DNA from: Salinarchaeum sp. IM2453
Lineage (GTDB): Archaea > Halobacteriota > Halobacteria > Halobacteriales > Salinarchaeaceae
DNA: 64,000 bases
Direction: 5' to 3'
Assembly (NCBI RefSeq): GCF_019693215.1
Contig: NZ_CP081183.1
Coordinates: forward strand, 871,226 to 935,225
Shown here in pieces: positions 1 through 8,754 of this stretch (the first letter of the stretch is position 1; each line of letters begins with the position of its first letter). The notes beneath the pieces are model-generated. The model saw nothing but the letters and a program-made list of their open reading frames with translations, ran no database searches and was not told the origin of the DNA. The position numbers and the translations under genes are program-made.

Positions 1-493
1 TGTCTCCGTTTTTTGTAACAATAGCAGCTTTGTAGTGATCGAGAAGGCCACGCAGTTCGTTGAGTGTTGCATCGGGAGAAACAGTTGGGAAGCTTTCTGT
101 CATGTGCTCGCTCACAGGATCATCTCGAGCGTGTTCATCAACATCCACAAGTTCGCTCTGACTAATTGAGCCAACTGGGATTCCTTCGCGAAGAACAGGA
201 AGTTGAGAGAAAGCTTCTTCATTCATTTTCTGAACAGCGGTGCTTACAGGATCATCAGGTACGACATGAACGACATCTGTGTGCATAAGATCCTCCGCTC
301 TAACGACGCCTCCTTCTGCTTCTTCAAGGGCATTGACTATCTTACGAAGTGTTGATAACCGAGGATCAACATCTCCACCTTCAATACGAGCAATTAGCGG
401 CTGGGAAACTTCCGCAGCATCGGCGAGCTCACTCTGAGTTAATCCAAGATCAACCCGTCGCTCGCGTAGGTCAGCCGGTGTAGGTAAGTCCAT
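1..493 (-). CDS. XRE-type HTH / CBS-domain transcriptional regulator (3' end cut by window)
   Basis: Reading the minus strand from an ATG at 493 gives an N-terminal helix-turn-helix of the Cro/C1 type (residues about 5-60, with GLTQSELADAAEVSQPLIAR) followed by a CBS-domain pair (first unit VVHVVPDDPVSTAVQKM, second beginning around HMTESFPTVSPDATL). The protein runs off the left edge, so length and C-terminus are unknown. CBS pairs usually bind adenine nucleotides or SAM, so a ligand-sensing DNA-binding protein is inferred. The family is common in haloarchaea; no target is visible here. It is transcribed in the same direction as the che genes but separated by about 180 bp holding a repeat. 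Confidence 0.85.
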   Translation of the reverse strand, partial: MDLPTPADLRERRVDLGLTQSELADAAEVSQPLIARIEGGDVDPRLSTLRKIVNALEEAEGGVVRAEDLMHTDVVHVVPDDPVSTAVQKMNEEAFSQLPVLREGIPVGSISQSELVDVDEHARDDPVSEHMTESFPTVSPDATLNELRGLLDHYKAAIVTKNGD

Positions 494-599
494 ATATACA
501 ATTACTATTAGTTATAATTAAAGATTATGGTACAGAATACCACAAAACAGACAGGCAGAAGTATCGGATCAATGTACTCTCAGAGCTCCACTTGACTAG

Positions 600-657
600 T
601 AAACTACTTCTGCTTACTCACTTCCGTCGTGCACTCCTTGAGGACGGGGACGTAGCC
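600..657 (+). repeat. orphan IS200/IS605-type end, type A
   Basis: Begins with the sequence GTAAACTAC and carries the block ACTCCTTGAGGACGGGGA then CGTAGCC. The same arrangement recurs at 11726, 21576, 29797 (reverse, decayed) and 59551 (reverse). No transposase gene is attached. By its GTGAAC-like start it resembles the right ends of haloarchaeal IS200/IS605 (IS1341 type) elements; this is inference from similarity inside the window. Confidence 0.55.
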
Positions 658-676
658 TATGGAAGTTAGAGAAATA

Positions 677-1174
677 TTATTTCGGAGTCTGTCCAACCTG
701 ATATTCTTCAATAGCTTCCTCGACGCGAGAGACGACTAATTCGGGCGAAATAATAATTGTATATTCATCATCGGAAGAGTCAGGATCAGAAACGACAGCT
801 TCCATCCACGTTTGTTGTTCTGGAGGATCGATTGCGTGTTCCGAGTTTATTTCCGAAACACGTTGTACGTCATCGACAATCCAGCCAATGTTTCCTTGTT
901 GATCGTTAAATTGCTCTGTATCAAAGATAATAATCAGTTTTGTATCGGTCCCTTCGTTGTCAATATCAAGTACATCAGTTGGATCAAGAACGGTAGTGAC
1001 TCTACCACGAAGATCAATAAGTCCTTTAACGCAGTCAGGAGTGTTCGGCATGCGGGTAATCGTCTCTCTTTCTACAATTTCTTCGGTATAGGAGACATCG
1101 AAGGCGTACCTTTCATCTCCAAGCGTAATTTCGATGTATTTTTGATCGGTATCAATTGAGGTTGGTGTGCTCAT
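677..1174 (-). CDS. cheW: chemotaxis adaptor CheW
   Basis: 165 residues forming a single CheW domain, close to the usual family length. The diagnostic stretch TRMPNTPDCVKGLIDLRGRV, which in CheW proteins leads into the kinase/receptor contact region, is at about residues 41-60. CheW links transducer cytoplasmic tips to the CheA kinase. It lies downstream of cheA on the same strand with about 75 bp between them, so it is probably in the cheB-cheA-cheW transcript. No transducer, cheR, cheY, cheC or cheD is visible here. Confidence 0.95.
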   Translation of the reverse strand: MSTPTSIDTDQKYIEITLGDERYAFDVSYTEEIVERETITRMPNTPDCVKGLIDLRGRVTTVLDPTDVLDIDNEGTDTKLIIIFDTEQFNDQQGNIGWIVDDVQRVSEINSEHAIDPPEQQTWMEAVVSDPDSSDDEYTIIISPELVVSRVEEAIEEYQVGQTPK

Positions 1175-1248
1175 ATTATCGTTAATGTGTGTTTGATGTA
1201 TGATGGTTGGATATCAATACACAAAAGCGTTCAACGGCTAAGAGAGTA

Positions 1249-3174
1249 TCAGAGTGTACCAGCGTCAATCAAGTACATGATTTCTCCATCGCCGAGTATT
1301 GCAGTTCCACTCAATCCCGGTGTTCCGCTAAGCAATCCTTCAAGCGGCTTGACAACGACAGTTTGTTGTGCACGAACGTCATCGCAGGTAAGTGCGACTC
1401 TTCGCTCGTCACGGTCAACACGGATGACCTTTTCACCAGCGCCAGCATTTGGAACGTCAAAGTTGTCAGATAATTCAATCACGCGATAAATATCATCTTC
1501 ATACTCCATGATAAGATTATTATCAAGGGTCGACAAGGAGTCGCGTGTCGTAATTTCATCAACGTGTTTTATTGGGATACCATATTCTTCGTCACCAACC
1601 TGTAGAATCAACACTTCAACAATGGCCATAGTGACCGGAAGTTCAAGCGTAACGGTAGTCCCCTTTCCAAGTTCACTCTCTACATTGATTGAGCCATCAA
1701 GCTTAGAGATGGTCTGATACACAACATCCATACCGACACCACGTCCGCTAACATCAGTAACTTCGTCTGAAGTAGAAAATCCGGGATGGAAGACCAAATC
1801 ATATAGTTCAGATTCGGACATCCGTTCAAGTTCATCCGCAGTGCGGACGCCCTGCTCAATTGCGGTTTCCTTAATATCTTCGACATCAAGTCCGGCGCCG
1901 TCGTCATCAATTTCAATTATAACATGATCACGCTCTCGTCTTGCTCGGAGTTCCACGTTCCCCTCTGGCGGTTTTCCAGCATCTTTACGCTCTTCTGGCG
2001 GTTCAATTCCGTGATCAACCGCATTCCGAAGTAAGTGCGTGAGCGGGTCGCCAAGTTCAGACAGTATAGACCGGTCAATTTCAACGTCTCGACCAGAGAT
2101 TGTGAATTGAATTTCTTTATTTTGATCTCGAGCAAGGTCGCGAACGAGCCGAGGAAACTTGCCAACGACCGTATCAAATGGAACAAGCCGCATATCAATG
2201 ACTGTATCTTGGAGTGTCTCGGTTGTTTTTCCGAGTTCTTCTACATTCTCCTCAATACTTGCAATATCTTTGTTCTCAACGGCCCGCTCAAGCCTAACAT
2301 GACCTGTTACGAATTGTTCAACAAGACGATAGAGATGATCAAGTTGATCTACATCGACACGAACGCTTTCGATTTCACTGACAGCAGCGGAAGGCTCAGA
2401 TCGATCAGTCGTCATTGATTGGTCCAGGTTGGTAGTTGACTCTGAAGAATCCGGATCTGGATCTTGTTGATCAAGCTTGTTTATGTCAATATTATCGACA
2501 GATGAGTTCGACTCAAGTTCATCAACGAGATCATCGGGAGCAGACACATCTACAACAGCAGCAAATGTATCTTCGAACTCGCCATCTTCAATGGCATCCC
2601 TACGAGGATCAGTATCAAGGAGAATGGATTCTTCTTCAATTGTTTCAAGAACAAGCATTGCGTCAACACCTTTGATTTCTCCGGGATCAAGAGTGATCGT
2701 TAGTTCATGTGCGTGGTGATCAACCTGGTTAGCATCAATCGTATACGCGCTAAGTGATGAAGCAGATGACGAATCTGGTTTTTTTTGCTCAGTATCAGAT
2801 TGATCAATCTCTGTCCGAAGATCGTTAATGAGTGAATTGGGATCGATTTGCGTTTCTCCAGTGTCACCGATCTGGTCTACAGCAGTTTCAATTTGATCAA
2901 CACCTGCAAAAATGAGATCCATTCGTTCAGAGGTAACTGCAATATTGCCAGCACGGATTTCATCAAGAAGATCTTCGATTGCATGTGCAAGATCACTTGC
3001 AGCATCAAACCCCATCGCTGCAAAGTTACCTTTGAGAGTATGTGCTGTTCGGAATATCTCTTCCATCGCAGACTCATCATCCGGATCGGACTCCAACGCA
3101 AGCAGCGAGTTGTTCAGTTGTGTGATCTGTTCATCTGCTTCTTGCAAGAACGCATCAAGGTATTCATCATTCAT
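1249..3174 (-). CDS. cheA: chemotaxis histidine kinase CheA
   Basis: 641 residues. The N-terminal HPt domain has the phospho-accepting His45 in FRTAHTLKGNFAAMGF. A middle region (about 145-210) looks like a P2-type domain. Then come the dimerisation helices and the HATPase domain, with the N box GDPLTHLLRNAVDHGIE, the G1 box DDDGAGLD and the G2 region GRGVGMDVV. A C-terminal CheW-like domain ends the protein. An acidic linker (about 230-270) fits a halophile. The start ATG overlaps the cheB stop (ATGA), so translation is probably coupled. CheA phosphorylates CheB and CheY in response to receptor signals. Confidence 0.96.
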   Translation of the reverse strand: MNDEYLDAFLQEADEQITQLNNSLLALESDPDDESAMEEIFRTAHTLKGNFAAMGFDAASDLAHAIEDLLDEIRAGNIAVTSERMDLIFAGVDQIETAVDQIGDTGETQIDPNSLINDLRTEIDQSDTEQKKPDSSSASSLSAYTIDANQVDHHAHELTITLDPGEIKGVDAMLVLETIEEESILLDTDPRRDAIEDGEFEDTFAAVVDVSAPDDLVDELESNSSVDNIDINKLDQQDPDPDSSESTTNLDQSMTTDRSEPSAAVSEIESVRVDVDQLDHLYRLVEQFVTGHVRLERAVENKDIASIEENVEELGKTTETLQDTVIDMRLVPFDTVVGKFPRLVRDLARDQNKEIQFTISGRDVEIDRSILSELGDPLTHLLRNAVDHGIEPPEERKDAGKPPEGNVELRARRERDHVIIEIDDDGAGLDVEDIKETAIEQGVRTADELERMSESELYDLVFHPGFSTSDEVTDVSGRGVGMDVVYQTISKLDGSINVESELGKGTTVTLELPVTMAIVEVLILQVGDEEYGIPIKHVDEITTRDSLSTLDNNLIMEYEDDIYRVIELSDNFDVPNAGAGEKVIRVDRDERRVALTCDDVRAQQTVVVKPLEGLLSGTPGLSGTAILGDGEIMYLIDAGTL

Positions 3175-4226
3175 GATGTATCTGAGGTGCTGATTGCCTC
3201 AAGGATTGTCTCCGGTATCGATTGGTCTGGTTTGACAAAGTCAACACACCCTGTCTCGATCGCGTGGCGAGGCATACTATCAACAGCAGAGGTTGATTTG
3301 TCCTGTGCAATTGTTGTTGCACCAACTTGCTTCAGTGCTTCAATGCCTGCAGCTCCGTCTTTGCCCATTCCGGTGAGGATAACACCAACAAGAGAGTCAG
3401 TGATCGTATCTGCAGCACTCTTCATCATTGGATCAACAGCTGGACGACTACTGTGGACAGGTGGGTCATCAGAAAGGCGTAATCGTAATCGACCCCTTGC
3501 ATAAGAGTCTACAACCAAGTGCCGATCTCCGGGAGCGACGACCGCTTCTCCACCGCCTATTCGGAGACCATCTTCTCCTTCAACAACATCAAAGTCACAG
3601 GCACTGTCAAGCCGCCGAGCAAACCGGCTAGTAAATGAAGCAGGCATATGTTGAACGATCAAGATTCGAAGGTCAGTATTGCCAGGTAACGAAGAGAGGA
3701 TGTGTTCGACAACCTGTGGGCCTCCCGTGGAGGACCCCATTAAAAGAGTAGGATAATTTACATAAGTTCTGTTCTTGGCAGGCTCAGGCGTCTCATGTTC
3801 TACTGATCGCTGCGAAACCTCTGCAGCAGCGACAGAGCGGACAAGAGATGCTAATTTTTCTTCGTGATTTGATAGTCGAGTAGATACTTCCCCACCAGGT
3901 TTTGGATAGAAATCTATAGCACCTTTTTCCAAGGCATCAAATGTCGTTTGAGCACCCTCTTCGGTGTGTGCACTGAGCATTAAGATAGGGGTTGGATTCT
4001 CATTCATAATTACATCAACGGCCTCAATACCACCCATCTCCGGCATTTCGACATCCATTGTGACAACATCTGGGCTAAGTTCCGCCACTTTTTGAACGGC
4101 TTCAGCACCATTACGAGCAGTGTCAACGACATTGATGTCCTGTTTTTCGAGGATGTCACTAACGACAGTGCGGACAAAATGAGAATCATCAACGACAAGG
4201 GCTCGAATCGGCTTACGGCTGGGCAT
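3171..4226 (-). CDS. cheB: protein-glutamate methylesterase CheB
   Basis: 351 residues. The receiver domain has acidic pocket residues in VVDDS and phospho-acceptor Asp58 in TMDVEMPEM. The methylesterase domain has a catalytic Ser in GSSTGG (about 166), His193 in QHMPASF and Asp290 in GMGKDG. CheB demethylates transducers and gives adaptation. I chose the ATG at 4226 over the in-frame TTG at 4241: a TATA-like GTTATC lies about 28 nt upstream of 4226, which fits leaderless initiation, and the receiver domain begins right after it. First gene of the cheB-cheA-cheW run. Confidence 0.93.
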   Translation of the reverse strand: MPSRKPIRALVVDDSHFVRTVVSDILEKQDINVVDTARNGAEAVQKVAELSPDVVTMDVEMPEMGGIEAVDVIMNENPTPILMLSAHTEEGAQTTFDALEKGAIDFYPKPGGEVSTRLSNHEEKLASLVRSVAAAEVSQRSVEHETPEPAKNRTYVNYPTLLMGSSTGGPQVVEHILSSLPGNTDLRILIVQHMPASFTSRFARRLDSACDFDVVEGEDGLRIGGGEAVVAPGDRHLVVDSYARGRLRLRLSDDPPVHSSRPAVDPMMKSAADTITDSLVGVILTGMGKDGAAGIEALKQVGATTIAQDKSTSAVDSMPRHAIETGCVDFVKPDQSIPETILEAISTSDTS

Positions 4227-4443
4227 TCTTCGACGTGTCAACGAGGGACATCTGATAACGATCCATGGAGGGCGGGGTCATATTTGAATAAACGACACTA
4301 AAAGGCAAAACTATTCCGACTGATGTGAAGTACCCCACGCACGGTGGCCCTGGTACTCGCGCTGCTATTCCTTATAGAGGTCATGCCCATTGCAGTTGCT
4401 ACTTGAAGAATCAGTCAGTCGGGTCAGAGAAAGACCGCGTTAC

Positions 4444-4815
4444 TTAGCTATCAGAATCTTCGTCTTCTTCATCTTCCATCTCAATAGTTTCAACCACCGA
4501 AAGCGGAACATCTCGAAGCGCACCGCCGACTTCACTTTTCGCGATACGCTCTGCATGCTCCTGTGTATCAGCATTGAAAACCTTCATTTCAAGACCAAGA
4601 CCAACTAATGCAGTATCTGCCGCGATGAATGCGGAGTCAAACGGTTCACCACACGCTGGACAATCTGTTCGTCCGACATCAACTTCGACATAATCCATGT
4701 CCTTGTCGTTAAGCCGTTTACCAGCCTCACTTACCGCGACACCGATAGCGTCGTCAACCGATTCAACATCTCGAACCAGCCATGCTGCCTCCATCGCAAC
4801 GAGATAGTTGCTCAT
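4444..4815 (-). CDS. DUF555 / UPF0212 family protein
   Basis: 123 residues, with the characteristic opening [16 protein letters not shown] and a [12 protein letters not shown] stretch whose two cysteines could bind metal. The C-terminus is a run of Asp/Glu. The family is widespread and conserved in archaea but has no established function. It is transcribed toward cheB from its own promoter region, about 220 bp away, so a functional link to chemotaxis is not implied. Family assignment is confident; role is unknown. Confidence 0.85.
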   Translation of the reverse strand: MSNYLVAMEAAWLVRDVESVDDAIGVAVSEAGKRLNDKDMDYVEVDVGRTDCPACGEPFDSAFIAADTALVGLGLEMKVFNADTQEHAERIAKSEVGGALRDVPLSVVETIEMEDEEDEDSDS

Positions 4816-5255
4816 GCATATCTATGGGATTCCCGAGGTTACTCATTGTTACGAAACAGAACGGGATTGCGGTAAGTAGTACCAAGATATATACAAAGCA
4901 TCATTTGAACATCAATATCTATGATTGGCTCATACTTTTGTAACTCAGTAGTTCACAGTGAACTCACCGGGGTCAAGCCCCGGGGCAGTCGCCTCGACCG
5001 CCTGTACACAGGACAGCTCAGTATTAGCAACTGCCACAGGAATATTACAGCGCACGTACACACGAAAGAGTAGAATAATATAAATATTATTTTCAGATAT
5101 ACATTGTATAATACTGTCATTATATGAACACAAATCCAGATGATTGAGTTTATTATGAATGTCAATACTGGCAAATATCGGTAAATAAGAGCGTTTCAGC
5201 GCGGTATATAGCGTAGAGCTTAAATATAGGAGATACATTCAAAACCTTACATTCA
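4816..5255. other. gene-free stretch with one orphan IS end
   Basis: About 440 bases without a convincing gene. It is AT-rich except for the GC-rich hairpin at 4958-5008 listed separately. Open frames on the minus strand here overlap the hairpin and have no family resemblance or sensible start. The last 40 bases hold the TATA-like CTTAAATATAGG (about 5219-5230) that probably serves the small gene beginning at 5256. Confidence 0.5.
4958..5008 (+). repeat. orphan tnpB-type right end, type E
   Basis: Starts GTGAACTCACC, then has the perfect hairpin CCGGGG-TCAAG-CCCCGG, then a segment ending GACCGCCTGTAC. This is the layout found directly downstream of the tnpB gene at 41004-41110. No tnpB remains here. 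In IS200/IS605 elements this region encodes the 3' scaffold of the guide (omega/reRNA), so the copy could be a dead end or a small RNA remnant. Confidence 0.6.
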
Positions 5256-5432
5256 ATGATAGAACGGGCCTACCGTCTGGGACTGTTCACACTCCTGCAG
5301 GCAAGTATCGTCGTTGGAATTGCGCTAATGCCAATAGCACTAGCACTATCACGGCTGGGAATAACACTTCCAATCAACCGAGCAATTGAGTTGCTGGATG
5401 AAGCACACGAAGACGCAAAAGACGCATACTAG
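5256..5432 (+). CDS. small single-pass membrane protein, unknown function
   Basis: 58 codons from ATG 5256 to TAG 5430-5432. Residues about 8-32 are a hydrophobic segment (LGLFTLLQASIVVGIALMPI) and the tail is hydrophilic, with ELLDEAHEDAKD. A TATA-like box about 27-30 nt upstream of the ATG fits a leaderless transcript. Topology suggests one membrane helix with a short acidic cytoplasmic or extracellular tail. It sits convergent to metK. I do not recognise the family; the promoter position and codon use are the reasons for calling it. Confidence 0.55.
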   Translation: MIERAYRLGLFTLLQASIVVGIALMPIALALSRLGITLPINRAIELLDEAHEDAKDAY

Positions 5433-5554
5433 CAGGGACATCACAAACTCTTTTTGGATAGTACTGAAATAGTTCAAGAAACTTATAGCAGAAAGCAAAT
5501 ACGTCGTTAATAGGAGAGCAGAAGAACTAAACTGGAGAGACTATCTGTGTGTTT

Positions 5555-6760
5555 TTAGAAGGTGGAGAGTTCACCGTTGATGACCTGCTCGGTGACTGAG
5601 GTGACACCAGCAAGTTGTTGATTCACAATTTCGATGATATCGTTCTCAAGCTCTTCGATAGAAGTTCCTTCTTCAGTGACAACATGAACATCAGCAACAT
5701 GTGGATCATCTATTGGTCGACCGATCTGTGAGAGCAACCGAACACGGAGATCGCGAATGCCCTCTACATCGGCAACTACGGCGCGTGCAATCTCGGTTGA
5801 CAGGAGATTGTAGATTTTTCCGATATGGTTGACTGGGTTTTTCCCAGACGAAGCTTCCATTGACATCGATCGATTAGGAGTAATGAGACCACTTACACGA
5901 TTGCCTCGTCCAACGGAACCATCATCTCCGTGTTCCGCTGAAGTGCCACTGACAGTGAGATATATCGATTCCTCCTCGTAATTGTCAGCGGTATTAACGT
6001 GGACGGAAACACTCCGATCAGTGTGTTCTTCTGCAACCTGCTCAGCAAAGTCCTGTATATCATCAACAACTGACTTGTACTCTTCAAGATTTGATATGTA
6101 CTCATCGACAATTGCCGCAGCAATTGTAACATCAATGTGATCGCCTTCGCGCTTACCCATTACTTTAACATCCGGTCCAAGAGCTGGGTTTTTGTTTGCA
6201 AATTCGTTATTAAGTCGCTGCTCAGTCTGAAGCACAATTTGCTCGGTTTCGGAGAGTGGAGCATGGCCGACACCAAAGCTGGTGTCGTTAGCCATTGGAA
6301 TTGACCCACCCTCATCACCAAAGACCTGCTGAAGATCGCCACTACCTTCGCCAAACCGAACATCAATTACTACGTCCTTGCCGACATCAAGCCGCGGAAT
6401 ATTTTCATTGAGATATTCCCTAGCAGCCGAGAGTGCAATTGACTCTGCTGGAATCTTGGTACCGTTGTACTCTTGAGTGGCTCGTCCGACAACGAGTAAA
6501 TAAATCGGGGAGTGAATTTCTCCACCGTTGAAAGCAGGAACCGACTCGCCGGCAACTAATTGCGTTTCATCAGTATTGAAATGAAGAACTTGTCCAACTC
6601 GGTCCAGATACGCTTGCGAAAGTGCACGAGAGACTGCTTCAGCAACGCCGTCACAGATTGAGTCTGGATGACCGATTCCCTTACGCTCTACAATTTCAAT
6701 TTCTTGATCTTCAACCGCTCGACGATCAATTGACTCAACACGAATGTTCCGATCAGTCAT
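5555..6760 (-). CDS. metK: archaeal S-adenosylmethionine synthetase
   Basis: 401 residues, matching the archaeal-type methionine adenosyltransferase (AdoMet synthetase, MAT) rather than the bacterial MetK fold family. Visible hallmarks are ERKGIGHPDSICDGVAEA near the N-terminus, FGEGSGDLQQVFG, and GKNPVNHIGKIYN near the C-terminal third. It makes SAM from ATP and methionine. The open frame extends upstream to 6868, but ATG 6760 is preferred: the conserved sequence starts there and a TTATAG box lies 27 nt upstream. nikR lies about 76 bp upstream in the same direction. Confidence 0.95.
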   Translation of the reverse strand: MTDRNIRVESIDRRAVEDQEIEIVERKGIGHPDSICDGVAEAVSRALSQAYLDRVGQVLHFNTDETQLVAGESVPAFNGGEIHSPIYLLVVGRATQEYNGTKIPAESIALSAAREYLNENIPRLDVGKDVVIDVRFGEGSGDLQQVFGDEGGSIPMANDTSFGVGHAPLSETEQIVLQTEQRLNNEFANKNPALGPDVKVMGKREGDHIDVTIAAAIVDEYISNLEEYKSVVDDIQDFAEQVAEEHTDRSVSVHVNTADNYEEESIYLTVSGTSAEHGDDGSVGRGNRVSGLITPNRSMSMEASSGKNPVNHIGKIYNLLSTEIARAVVADVEGIRDLRVRLLSQIGRPIDDPHVADVHVVTEEGTSIEELENDIIEIVNQQLAGVTSVTEQVINGELSTF

Positions 6761-6836
6761 TATCGAAGAATATTGCTGCACTGGTTCTATAACTTGCGAA
6801 AAGTTGTTCACCCAAGGATATGCTTCCAAGTTATAT

Positions 6837-7253
6837 TCATGCTGAGTCAGCAACCACAGCTGCTTCAACGTGGAGGACTCCTGAAAGAGAACGCAGACGA
6901 GTAGTTAAGTCTTGAATGGCATTTCCTGGACCGTCAATGGCGATCGTTTCCATGCAGATATTGGATGTGAGGTGGATATGCTGCACAGCAATAATATGCT
7001 CATTCATTTCATGTTGGATCGTAGTAAGTTGATCATCAAGGTCAGTTTCGTGGTGATCATATAAAATAACGATTGCGCCACGCTGAGGTTGGTTGAGAGC
7101 CCTTTCTTTTTGATATTGTTGAAGAAATGATCGCATTGCATCCCGAACTGCCTCTGATCGAGTGTCATACTCCCAACCATCAGTTACCTCATCAAATGAG
7201 GAAAGAAGCGATTCAGGGACGGTAATACTAATTCGTTCAAGATTATCAGACAT
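6837..7253 (-). CDS. nikR: NikR-type nickel-responsive regulator
   Basis: 138 residues: an N-terminal ribbon-helix-helix (ISITVPESLLSSFDEV with the TRSEAVRDAMR helix) and a C-terminal ACT-like metal domain. The four nickel ligands of NikR are present with correct spacing: His81, His92, His94 and Cys100 (in QHIHLTSNICMETI). NikR binds Ni(II) and then DNA, usually repressing nickel import. It is divergent from a lipoprotein substrate-binding protein at 7364, a natural target. No clear palindrome was found in the 110-bp interval. Confidence 0.92.
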   Translation of the reverse strand: MSDNLERISITVPESLLSSFDEVTDGWEYDTRSEAVRDAMRSFLQQYQKERALNQPQRGAIVILYDHHETDLDDQLTTIQHEMNEHIIAVQHIHLTSNICMETIAIDGPGNAIQDLTTRLRSLSGVLHVEAAVVADSA

Positions 7254-7363
7254 ACCAAAAAGAAGAGCAAGCGGGAATAAAAGGATATGAGTTCGAGAGA
7301 GAGATATTACGTTGGTTCCAAAAAATAATACTGCTTAAAACCCGGAGAACATGTAGAATCTGT

Positions 7364-8425
7364 ATGGTCACACGAAGGGCAGTTTTAGGATCTGCAACCG
7401 CAGGTATTGGACTATTTAGCGGCTGTACCAACATCCTTGGCGAAATTGACGGGGGTGAAAAAACAGTTGTCGATATGGCAAACCGAGAGATATCAGTACC
7501 AAATAATGTAGAGAGTCTTGTTGGTGTAGGACCGGGAGGATTACGATTACTGAGCCACTTGGAGCTGACAGATCGGGTATCTGCTGTTGAAACTGCCGAA
7601 AAGGAACAATATGAGGGAGAAATCCCATATAATATTGCAAATGAAAATGAGTTTCAGTCAAAACCACCTGTCGGGTCGCGGGGGGGAGATGTAGAGTATA
7701 TCGTACAGTCAGATCCAGATGTCATTGTCGCAACAACAACAGAGAATGCAAAAACGATTCAACAGCAGACAGAAATACCGACGGTATATGTGGACCAAGG
7801 TGAGTTCACTGGAGAAAATCCACTAATATACACGGCATGGGAAATAATAGGAAAAATCACAGGAAAATCTGACCGGGCAACAGAATTGATTGAGTATGTA
7901 GATCAAATAAGAGATGACTTGAACCACCGAGTTGAAGAAGAAAATGATCACTCTGATGTATATATAGGAGCAGTTAGCCATCGAGGAGCAAGAGGGATTC
8001 AAGCAACAGAGATACCACATCCAGTATTTGAAATGATAAATGCGAGTACCGCAGTGTCGGTCGAAAGCCAGGGGAAAATCGACATTGACAGAGAGGTGAT
8101 CATTGACGCAGATCCAGAGTTTATGTTCTTTGATCGATCAAACGCTGAGAACATCCAAGATGACCTAGACGATGGAGCATATGATAGCATAACAGCAATC
8201 GAGCAAGGTCAATGGTACTGGATTCATCCTGAATATCACTATCAGTATAATCTCTCGACAATATTGTCAAATGCCTATTTTATCGGAAAGAAACTGTACC
8301 CGGATGCATTTACAGATGTAGAAATAGCTGAGAAAGGAGATGAGATATATAGGAAAATGCTTGGAGCCAAAGTTCTAGAATCACTGGAAGCAACAGTCGG
8401 CAGGTACGGAGAGATACGTCTGTAG
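7364..8425 (+). CDS. ABC-type metal/cobalamin-family substrate-binding lipoprotein
   Basis: 353 residues. The N-terminus has twin arginines (VTRRAVLGS) and a lipobox ending in Cys20 (FSGC), so a Tat-exported lipoprotein is likely. The rest matches the type III periplasmic-binding fold used for cobalamin, iron-siderophore or free metals: VESLVGVGPGGLRLLSHL, then SDPDVIVATT and ADPEFMFFD. A CTTAAAAC box 25-30 nt before the ATG suggests a leaderless transcript. No permease or ATPase follows. Being divergent from nikR makes nickel (or cobalt) a reasonable guess for the ligand, but that is inference from position. Confidence 0.75.
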   Translation: MVTRRAVLGSATAGIGLFSGCTNILGEIDGGEKTVVDMANREISVPNNVESLVGVGPGGLRLLSHLELTDRVSAVETAEKEQYEGEIPYNIANENEFQSKPPVGSRGGDVEYIVQSDPDVIVATTTENAKTIQQQTEIPTVYVDQGEFTGENPLIYTAWEIIGKITGKSDRATELIEYVDQIRDDLNHRVEEENDHSDVYIGAVSHRGARGIQATEIPHPVFEMINASTAVSVESQGKIDIDREVIIDADPEFMFFDRSNAENIQDDLDDGAYDSITAIEQGQWYWIHPEYHYQYNLSTILSNAYFIGKKLYPDAFTDVEIAEKGDEIYRKMLGAKVLESLEATVGRYGEIRL

Positions 8426-8580
8426 TTTCCAGGTGATGGATTGGCATCTCTACGCATTTTTAGAGGCACCATTATATCGGCAGTTCACGACCTTATGGAG
8501 AAAAGAAGATAGAACAACTAATTGGAAATGGTTAGTTTCTAATGATAACGATTAACAAACTACATTATAATTCATAAAGG

Positions 8581-8588
8581 TTTTATAC
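8581..8588 (+). promoter_or_regulatory. TATA-like box driving the leader ORF and lyase gene
   Basis: TTTTATAC lies about 25-30 nt upstream of the ATG at 8612, the standard haloarchaeal distance from TATA to a leaderless start. No AT-rich box is present within 25-35 nt of the downstream lyase ATG at 8755; that interval is GC-rich and hairpin-forming. This argues that the lyase is transcribed from here with a leader of about 140 nt. Confidence 0.5.
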
Positions 8589-8611
8589 AACAGGTTATTC
8601 TATTCGACTGC

Positions 8612-8752
8612 ATGTTGAGCGAACCACAGTTGTGCTGGACGGATTTGACGGGAACTCTGGGTTGTATTATTGGCCTTACGCCCACAACGGTGGTTGGTTC
8701 AAGAACAACCGCAGCCGGACGGTCATCCGGTAACCATCAGAACGTTTCATAA
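8612..8752 (+). CDS. putative 46-residue leader peptide upstream of the lyase gene
   Basis: ATG 8612 to TAA 8750-8752, 46 residues, starting [11 protein letters not shown] and ending GNHQNVS. The stop lies 2 nt before the lyase ATG (TAAACATG), so coupled translation is plausible. The coding span holds two adjacent hairpins: GGTTG...CAACC (about 8691-8709) and CCGGA-CGGTCA-TCCGG (about 8715-8730). The TATA box places transcription start almost at this ATG. The peptide resembles no family I know and has no signal or membrane segment. It could be a regulatory leader, or a non-coding structured leader with an accidental ORF. Confidence 0.4.
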   Translation: MLSEPQLCWTDLTGTLGCIIGLTPTTVVGSRTTAAGRSSGNHQNVS

Positions 8753-8754
8753 AC

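Noticed and set aside
4945-5238. 97-codon minus-strand frame in the 4816-5255 gap
   Set aside because: It covers the type E hairpin and AT-rich DNA; the translation is a string of hydrophobic and Ile/Asn codons without a start box.
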